DNA from: an uncultured Myxococcales bacterium
GTDB taxonomy: Bacteria > Myxococcota_A > Bradymonadia > Bradymonadales > Bradymonadaceae
Direction of reading: 5' to 3'
Assembly (NCBI GenBank): GCA_913058025.1
Contig: CAJXPN010000055.1
Span: 1 to 11,121 of the forward strand
DNA length: 11,121 bases
This document shows, in pieces, positions 6,812-11,121 of the stretch (position 1 is the stretch's first letter; every line of letters starts with the position of its first letter). A program made the translations under genes and the position numbers. The notes beneath the pieces were generated by a model. The model was not told the origin of the DNA. It worked only from the letters and a program-made list of their open reading frames with translations, and searched no databases.

Positions 6812-7249
6812 ATGGAGACGAAGAGGATGACGGCGCGCGAGATGGCTCAGGCGCTCACGAGTGGCGGGCGCAGCGGCCTGGCGAACGCGCGAGGCATGAC
6901 GCTGGTGGAGGTGCTGATCGTGCTGACGATCATGGCATCGATCATGGGCGTGGTGGGTGTGTCGGTGGTGAGCGCGCTCGATCGGGCGAACATCAAGGAG
7001 GCCCAGATCGAGATCAAGAACCTGGAGAGCCTGGTGAACTCGTACATGCTCTCGGCGTCGCCGCGGGCGCTGCCGGACTCGCTCAAGGATCTCACCAGCG
7101 GCGCCGTGCCGCTGACCAGGAAGATCCCCAACGACCCGTGGGGCAACGAGTACGTCTACAACAAGGTGAGCAACGTCGAGTTCACGATCGTGAGCGTGGG
7201 CGCCGACGGGAACGAAGGGACCGAGGACGACGTGGGCGGAGCCGAGTGA
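6812..7249 (+). CDS. gspG: Major pseudopilin GspG
   Basis: 145 aa from the ATG at 6812. GspG is the main subunit of the periplasmic pseudopilus. It has a 28-residue basic leader ending NARG, then the class III signal: cleavage G28/M29 before MTLVEVLIVLTIMASIMGVV, with the conserved Glu at mature +5 (E33). The prepilin peptidase GspO/PilD would cut here; it is not in this window. The GspG-specific C-terminal part is clear: DPWGNEYVYN (108-117) and SVGADGNEGTEDD (128-140), the calcium-site loop typical of the family. The mature protein starts with Met rather than the common Phe. Upstream in-frame ATGs at 6779 and 6788 would lengthen the leader to 39 or 36 residues; the SD at 6802-6806 favours 6812. 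It stands after a hairpin-bearing gap and 14 bases before gspH, fitting its need for higher expression than the tip pseudopilins. Confidence 0.95.
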   Translation: METKRMTAREMAQALTSGGRSGLANARGMTLVEVLIVLTIMASIMGVVGVSVVSALDRANIKEAQIEIKNLESLVNSYMLSASPRALPDSLKDLTSGAVPLTRKIPNDPWGNEYVYNKVSNVEFTIVSVGADGNEGTEDDVGGAE

Positions 7250-7263
7250 AGAGGAGCTGACTG

Positions 7264-8016
7264 ATGATCGCGCGCGACCGACACACATACGCCGAGGCGG
7301 ACAGGGGGACCCGAGCGGGCTTCACGCTCGTAGAGGTGATGGTCGTGCTCGCGATCATGGCGGGCATGATGGGCGGAGCCGCGCTCCTCCTGGGCACGCT
7401 CGAGGCGGGCAAGATGCGCGGCGAGGCGATCAAGCTCACGAGCGCGCTCAAGTACACCTACGCGCAGGCGGCGGTGAACAACTCTCGCTATCGGATCGTG
7501 TTCGATCTGGACGCGGGGACCTACAACGCCGAGGTCGTGCGGAGCGCCATAGTGTCGGGCGGGCCGGCGCCTGGAGGCATCCCGGGGACCCCCGGCTTCG
7601 GGGTCGCGGCCGAGGACGAGGACGACAGCGAGTTCCTCACGGACGAGGCGCGCGCGCTGGGGGAGCAGAAGGACCGGGAGGACGACCTCTTCGACGAGGA
7701 CGAGGACAACCCGTTCGGCGTGAACCGGCGCGTGACCTACGAGCGCGTGCAGGACGGCGTGATCGATCCTGGGAAGCTCAAGGACGGGATCAAGTTTAGC
7801 CGGATCGTGGTCGCGGGCGCGGTGGACCGGACCGAGGGCACGGCGAGCGTGACGTTCTTCCCGAACGGGTTCCAGGAGCCCGCGTTGATCTACATGGAGG
7901 ACGCATCGGGCGCGATGTTCACGATCAAGACGGAGCCGCTGACGGGGCGCGTGAAGTTGTACTCGAGGGAGCTCGAGATCCCGCAGGATTTCGGCGAGGG
8001 AGAGGACGATGACTGA
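7264..8016 (+). CDS. gspH: Minor pseudopilin GspH
   Basis: 250 aa tip-complex pseudopilin. The leader MIARDRHTYAEADRGTRAG is followed by cleavage G19/F20 and FTLVEVMVVLAIMAGMMGGAALLL, with Glu at +5 (E24). A beta-rich globular domain follows (YRIVFDLDAGTYNAEVV near 76-92; ASVTFFPNGFQEPALIYM near 194-211), consistent with the GspH family. Between these, residues about 98-150 form a Gly/Pro then very acidic segment (116-149), which makes the protein longer than typical GspH (roughly 170-200 aa). GAGGAG at 7251-7256, seven bases upstream, supports the ATG at 7264. The stop overlaps the gspI start by 8 bases. The H assignment, rather than another minor pseudopilin, rests on the FTLVEVMVVLAI start, the FxP-NG-type C-terminal strand and the position after gspG. 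Confidence 0.88.
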   Translation: MIARDRHTYAEADRGTRAGFTLVEVMVVLAIMAGMMGGAALLLGTLEAGKMRGEAIKLTSALKYTYAQAAVNNSRYRIVFDLDAGTYNAEVVRSAIVSGGPAPGGIPGTPGFGVAAEDEDDSEFLTDEARALGEQKDREDDLFDEDEDNPFGVNRRVTYERVQDGVIDPGKLKDGIKFSRIVVAGAVDRTEGTASVTFFPNGFQEPALIYMEDASGAMFTIKTEPLTGRVKLYSRELEIPQDFGEGEDDD

Positions 8017-8617
8017 GCGACGCAAGGTCGACCACGCTGCGCTCATGGGAGCACGCGGGTACACGCTGCTCGAGGTGCTCGTGGCGATCGCGATCCTGGC
8101 GACGTCGATGGCGGTGCTGATGGGTTCGCAGGCGAACTCGAACCAGCAGGCCGTGTTCTCGAACGAGCTGACGAACGCGTCGTTGCTGGCGCGCTCGAAG
8201 ATGGTCGACATCGAGTTCGAGCTGACGCGCGAGGGGATGAGCACTCTGGACCAGAAGCTCAGCGGGACGTTCCGTGAGGAGGGCCACCCCGAGATCACCT
8301 GGGAGGCGACGATCGAGCCGGTGGAGATCCCCGCGGAGACGCGCGACGAGCTGCTCGCCAAGATCAACTCGCAGCTCTTCGGTGGCCAGGATCAGGCGGG
8401 CGCGCTCCAGGGCAACGCGGCCTTCAGCGCGATGCTTCCGATGCTCATCAGCCAGCTCCCCGAGATGATCAACCGCATCGGCGAGAAGGTCCGCCGGGTG
8501 GAGCTGGTGGTGGAGTTCCCGTATGGGTTGGCGACCCACCCGATCACGGTGATCCAGTACGTCGTGGACAAGGACTCGGCGCAGTTCGACCTCTTCGCGC
8601 AGCCGGAGGCGCTATGA
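8009..8617 (+). CDS. gspI: Minor pseudopilin GspI
   Basis: 202 aa. GspI nucleates the tip complex with GspJ and GspK. The leader ends MGARG, cleavage G17/Y18, then YTLLEVLVAIAILATSMAVL with Glu at +5 (E22). The run of Ala/Asn/Gln after the helix (QANSNQQAVFSNELTNASLLARSKM) is typical of GspI. A family-like strand pair is seen in ITWEATIEPVE (96-106) and VRRVELVVEFPYG (161-173). Between them lies an extra segment of about 55 residues (107-160) containing a hydrophobic patch AMLPMLISQLPEMI, so the protein is far longer than standard GspI (about 120-130 aa). The start overlaps the gspH end (ATGACTGA), and the purine-rich GGGAGAGGA (7998-8006) serves as its SD. It shares a 4-base overlap with gspJ. 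Confidence 0.9.
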   Translation: MTERRKVDHAALMGARGYTLLEVLVAIAILATSMAVLMGSQANSNQQAVFSNELTNASLLARSKMVDIEFELTREGMSTLDQKLSGTFREEGHPEITWEATIEPVEIPAETRDELLAKINSQLFGGQDQAGALQGNAAFSAMLPMLISQLPEMINRIGEKVRRVELVVEFPYGLATHPITVIQYVVDKDSAQFDLFAQPEAL

Positions 8618-9405
8618 AGGCGCGGCGTTACATACCGAGCGGCCGCGGGGGATTCTCGCTGGTCGAGGTGATGATCGCGGTGTCGATCCTGGCGGGCATC
8701 TCCGCGGTGATGGGGCTGAGCATGAACGCCATGTTCTCCACGCGGGACTACTTCGAGGAGCGCTACGAGCGGTTCCAGATCGCGCGCAACGCGCTCAACA
8801 GGATGAGCGCCGAGGTCGCGAGCGCGTACATGGCCGGGCCGGAGCATGGCGGCGAGCCTATCCCGGGCGAGGAGCCCGACGCGCGCAGCGGAGGAGAGGA
8901 GGACCAGGCCGAGGTCGAGCGCCTCCAGCGCGAGCCCGTGCAGTTCGGGTTCATCGGCCGCGACGACAGCATGAACTTCACCTCGTTCGCGCACCTGCGC
9001 ACGCAGGATGGCGAGCGCAACGGGCACCACGCCGAGATCGGCTACTTCCTCAGGCGCGAGCAGGACGAGGACACGGGTCGCACGGTCGAGCGGCTGATGC
9101 GTCGTGAGGACACGACCTACGACAGCGACATCACCAAGGGCGGCACGATCTACGTGATGATCCCGGAGGTGAAGGACGTCGAGTTCGAGTACTGGGACTC
9201 GGGTCAGGTGCGCCAGGGCACGGCCGAGGAGATCGCGCAGGGCCGCTGGGTCAGCGAGTGGGACACGACGCGCACCGAGTTCGCGGGCAGGCTGCCCACC
9301 CGCGTGCGCATGAAGGTGACGCTGCCGCCGCAGTCGGAGCGGAGCCGGGACGACGTCTTCGTGACGCAGGCCCAGCTCGGGGTGACGGAGGTGCTTGAGT
9401 TTTGA
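8614..9405 (+). CDS. gspJ: Minor pseudopilin GspJ
   Basis: 263 aa. GspJ joins GspI and GspK at the pseudopilus tip. Leader MKARRYIPSGRGG, cleavage G13/F14, then FSLVEVMIAVSILAGISAVMGL with Glu at +5 (E18). Family marks in order: ERYERFQIARNALNRMSAEVASAY (50-72); LMRREDTTYD (161-170); VKDVEFEYWDSG (187-197); WVSEWDTT (212-219) with RLPTRVRMKVTLPP (226-239), the W...W and LPxxVRxxxxL pattern of GspJ. An acidic, Gly-rich loop (about 75-108) looks like an insertion. The ATG overlaps the gspI stop in an ATGA arrangement, implying translational coupling, and the gene ends in a TTGA overlap with gspK. Confidence 0.93.
   Translation: MKARRYIPSGRGGFSLVEVMIAVSILAGISAVMGLSMNAMFSTRDYFEERYERFQIARNALNRMSAEVASAYMAGPEHGGEPIPGEEPDARSGGEEDQAEVERLQREPVQFGFIGRDDSMNFTSFAHLRTQDGERNGHHAEIGYFLRREQDEDTGRTVERLMRREDTTYDSDITKGGTIYVMIPEVKDVEFEYWDSGQVRQGTAEEIAQGRWVSEWDTTRTEFAGRLPTRVRMKVTLPPQSERSRDDVFVTQAQLGVTEVLEF
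9387..9391 (+). promoter_or_regulatory. Ribosome binding site of gspK (TTG start)
   Basis: GGAGG lies ten bases before the TTG at 9402 and inside the end of gspJ. It supports the TTG start over the internal GTG at 9441. The spacing is slightly long, so coupling with gspJ termination may help initiation. Confidence 0.5.
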
Positions 9406-10976
9406 ACATCGAACGCACAATCGCCGAGACGACGCGCCGGGTGTACCGGGCGCTGGATCAGCCCGTGAAGCGTGATCACACACGACCCAGAGGCATCGCG
9501 CTGATCATCGCGCTGGTGACGATCGCGCTGCTGTCCTCGGCGGTCGTGGAGTACATGTACGCGGCGCGCGTGAACCTGACGATGGCGTCGAACGAGCGCG
9601 ACCGGCTCAAGTCGTACTTCATGGCACGCAGCGGGATGAACCTCGCGCTGCTGCTGCTCAACTTCCAGTACGCCCTGCAGCGCGAGTCGCGCGGGACCGA
9701 GGACGACATGGGCCAGCTCATCAGCCGGGCCATGAGGCGATCGAACTTCCAGATCTACCAGTACATCGACCTGCTGATGCAGCCGTTCCACTCGGGCAAG
9801 ATCGAGACGCCCGTGGGCGGGATCGACCTGGAGGACTCGGGGGTCGAGGGGTTCGGCAACTTCACCGGCGAGTTCACCGCGGACGTGCGGCCCGAGGCCG
9901 GCAGGATCGACCTGAACGCGTTCTTCAAGGTCGAGCTCGAGGACTCGGACCTGACGCCGCTGTGCGCCATGCTCATCGACCCGCGCTACGACGAGCTCTT
10001 CCAGCGCAAGGACGCCTCGGGCCAGGTGATGGACCGGTCGCGCACGATCCAGAACATCGTCGACTTCATCGACCCGAACAACGAGGGAATCACGCTCACG
10101 GACACGTGCACGATCCAGGGCGGCGGGACCGACGAGGGCGCCCAGTACGCGCGCGACGACCGCAAGATCAAGCCGCGAGACGCCAAGCTCACGCACCCCG
10201 AGGACATCTACCAGGTCCACGGCCTGGGCGAAGCGTTCATGCAGGAGTTCGGGGACAAGTTCACCGTCTACAACGTCGGCAAGCCCAACATCAACGTCGC
10301 GGACGCGGCGATGTTCTACTCGATCCTGTGCCAGAGCGTTCAGCTCCAGGTCGGTGGGCAGGACATCAAGGGCTTCGGGCTCTGCGCGCAGAGCCCGCTG
10401 GTGGCCGGGCAGGTGCTCTACTACGCGATGGCGCTCGACGGCGTGCGCGTGTTCTTCGAAGACCCGCTCTCCGTGCTCCTGGCGTACGTGGGCACCGAGG
10501 AGAGCCGCCTGCTGCCGTCGGCCAAGAAGGGCCAGCCCGTGGCGTTCCTGAGCGTGTCGCAGCTCCCGAACTACATCCGAGACTTCGAGCAGAACCCGCT
10601 GCTCATGGCCCAGTTCATCCAGTACTCCCCGACCTACCAGGCCGTGGCGATGACGAACCCGGCCATGCAGCTCGATCCGGTCGCTCCGCAGTTTCCGCAG
10701 TGGACCATCGGCTTCGACAAGTCCAGCCTCACCAAGTCCGTCACCACGACCGCGCCGCAGGTCTTCAGGATTACGGCGACGGGGAGCTACGGCACGACCG
10801 AGACCAGCATCGAGGCGGTCGTGGACGTGAGCAAGACCGCTCGCCGGATGCCCAACGAGGAAGACATCGAGGAGCAAGAGGACGACCCGGATGCGTTGCG
10901 AGAGGCCAAGCAGGCGCTGCGCGACGCGCGTGAGACGATGCCCAAGGGGCGCGTGCTCTACTGGCGAGAATACTGA
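9402..10976 (+). CDS. gspK: Minor pseudopilin GspK
   Basis: 524 aa from a TTG start. GspK caps the pseudopilus with GspI and GspJ. The leader (1-31) ends RPRG, then IALIIALVTIALLSSAVV; residue +5 is Ile, not Glu, the known hallmark of GspK. It is followed by NERDRLKSYFMARSGMNLALLLL (64-86) and GRIDLNAFF (167-175), both typical. FTVYNVGKPNINVADAAMFYSILC (287-310) resembles the helix-hairpin-rich core. The C-terminus has FRITATGSYG...SIEAVVDV (455-476) and ends GRVLYWREY, the usual GspK end. Most GspK proteins are about 300-350 aa, so roughly 150-200 extra residues are spread over the middle (about 310-450) plus an acidic linker (484-500). The TTG at 9402 overlaps the gspJ stop (TTGA) and has GGAGG at 9387-9391. 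A GTG at 9441 would give a 17-residue leader but has no SD. Confidence 0.95.
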   Translation: MNIERTIAETTRRVYRALDQPVKRDHTRPRGIALIIALVTIALLSSAVVEYMYAARVNLTMASNERDRLKSYFMARSGMNLALLLLNFQYALQRESRGTEDDMGQLISRAMRRSNFQIYQYIDLLMQPFHSGKIETPVGGIDLEDSGVEGFGNFTGEFTADVRPEAGRIDLNAFFKVELEDSDLTPLCAMLIDPRYDELFQRKDASGQVMDRSRTIQNIVDFIDPNNEGITLTDTCTIQGGGTDEGAQYARDDRKIKPRDAKLTHPEDIYQVHGLGEAFMQEFGDKFTVYNVGKPNINVADAAMFYSILCQSVQLQVGGQDIKGFGLCAQSPLVAGQVLYYAMALDGVRVFFEDPLSVLLAYVGTEESRLLPSAKKGQPVAFLSVSQLPNYIRDFEQNPLLMAQFIQYSPTYQAVAMTNPAMQLDPVAPQFPQWTIGFDKSSLTKSVTTTAPQVFRITATGSYGTTETSIEAVVDVSKTARRMPNEEDIEEQEDDPDALREAKQALRDARETMPKGRVLYWREY

Positions 10977-11029
10977 AGCGAACGCGGCACGCGTCGAGCG
11001 CGCCGTACCACCGAGTGAGAGAGAGAGCC
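10977..11029 (+). promoter_or_regulatory. gspK-pilM/gspL gap with ribosome binding site
   Basis: A short 53-base non-coding gap. The purine run GAGAGAGAG near 11018-11027 ends two bases before the GTG at 11030 and is a plausible SD. No terminator or promoter is evident, so the downstream gene is probably in the same operon. Confidence 0.45.
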
Positions 11030-11089
11030 GTGGCGAACCAATTCATAGGTCTGGACATAGGCACGTGGTCGATCAAGGCCGTCGTGATC
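11030..11089 (+). CDS. PilM-like / GspL protein, N-terminal fragment
   Basis: Only 20 codons are present, from a GTG start to the fragment end, where the adapter cuts in. The peptide includes FIGLDIGTWSIKAVV. This matches the start of PilM-type actin-like ATPases, whose first phosphate loop reads roughly GLDIGxxSxKAV. Its place right after gspK is the gspL position; in some deltaproteobacterial T2SS operons that gene encodes a PilM-like protein or a PilM-GspL fusion that binds the GspE N-terminal domain. Whether it is a separate PilM or a fused GspL cannot be told from this piece. A reading frame continuing past 11089 would be adapter-derived. Confidence 0.7.
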
Positions 11090-11121
11090 CTGTCTCTTAT
11101 ACACATCTCCGAGCCCACGAG
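11090..11121 (-). other. Illumina Nextera adapter (library artefact)
   Basis: The last 32 bases are the reverse complement of the Nextera Read 2 adapter, two bases short of its full 34. The Tn5 mosaic end occupies 11090-11108. The same adapter sits inverted at 14-47, so the fragment was tagmented and amplified with one adapter type at both ends. A minus-strand frame starting at 11118 again translates as MGSEMCIRDR and is spurious. Confidence 0.98.

Noticed and set aside
9204..10877. Long minus-strand open frame opposite gspJ/gspK
   Set aside because: Same low-complexity antisense composition; gspK has clear family motifs.
3635..10976. Type IV pilus rather than type II secretion cluster
   Set aside because: GspC with a PDZ domain, GspG with the calcium loop, GspK without Glu+5 and the full C-to-K order are specific to the T2SS; no PilT or PilQ-type genes are present.
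29..11108. Inverted 19-bp Tn5 mosaic ends as a natural composite transposon
   Set aside because: The mosaic ends continue directly into Illumina adapter sequence, lie at the contig ends, lack target duplications, and there is no transposase gene.

Overview
The window is one long fragment from the chromosome of a high-GC Gram-negative bacterium, and it carries most of a type II secretion system (T2SS) operon. All genes lie on the + strand in the canonical order gspC-D-E-F-G-H-I-J-K, followed by the first 20 codons of a PilM/GspL-type gene. The strong G/C bias at third codon positions, the PilM-like protein at the gspL position, the enlarged minor pseudopilins and a Cys-rich GspC linker of the CPxGxxCxxGxC type together suggest Myxococcota or a related former deltaproteobacterial lineage. 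That placement is inference; no rRNA or other taxonomic marker is present.

Layout. Bases 1-47 and 11090-11121 are not biological: they are Illumina Nextera adapter sequence, and the left end even keeps an i7 index. The genuine insert is 48-11089. It opens with a 56-base leader that ends in a good ribosome binding site, then gspC (inner-membrane clamp with HR and PDZ domains), gspD (outer-membrane secretin), gspE (assembly ATPase with an N-terminal domain resembling the c-di-GMP-binding MshEN fold) and gspF (platform protein). A gap of about 100 bases with two small inverted repeats precedes gspG (major pseudopilin). The minor pseudopilin genes gspH, gspI, gspJ and gspK follow with overlapping stop and start codons. 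A 53-base gap then leads to the truncated PilM/GspL gene, cut off by the library end.

How the genes work together. GspE hydrolyses ATP under the inner-membrane platform (GspF with GspL/M, of which only the start of an L-like gene is visible). This drives assembly of a GspG pseudopilus capped by GspH/I/J/K. The pseudopilus pushes folded periplasmic proteins through the GspD secretin, while GspC links the platform to the secretin. The prepilin peptidase (GspO/PilD), GspM, GspN and any pilotin are not in the window and would be expected downstream or elsewhere.

I found no wholly new system. The points of interest are lineage-specific elaborations of a known machine: a six-cysteine module in GspC, both MshEN motif copies in GspE, a Gly/Leu-rich repeat in the secretin domain of GspD, unusually long GspH, GspI and GspK with acidic or extra segments, the hairpin-containing gap ahead of gspG, and the actin-like PilM start at the gspL position. 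No tRNA, rRNA, CRISPR array, insertion sequence or convincing promoter was seen.
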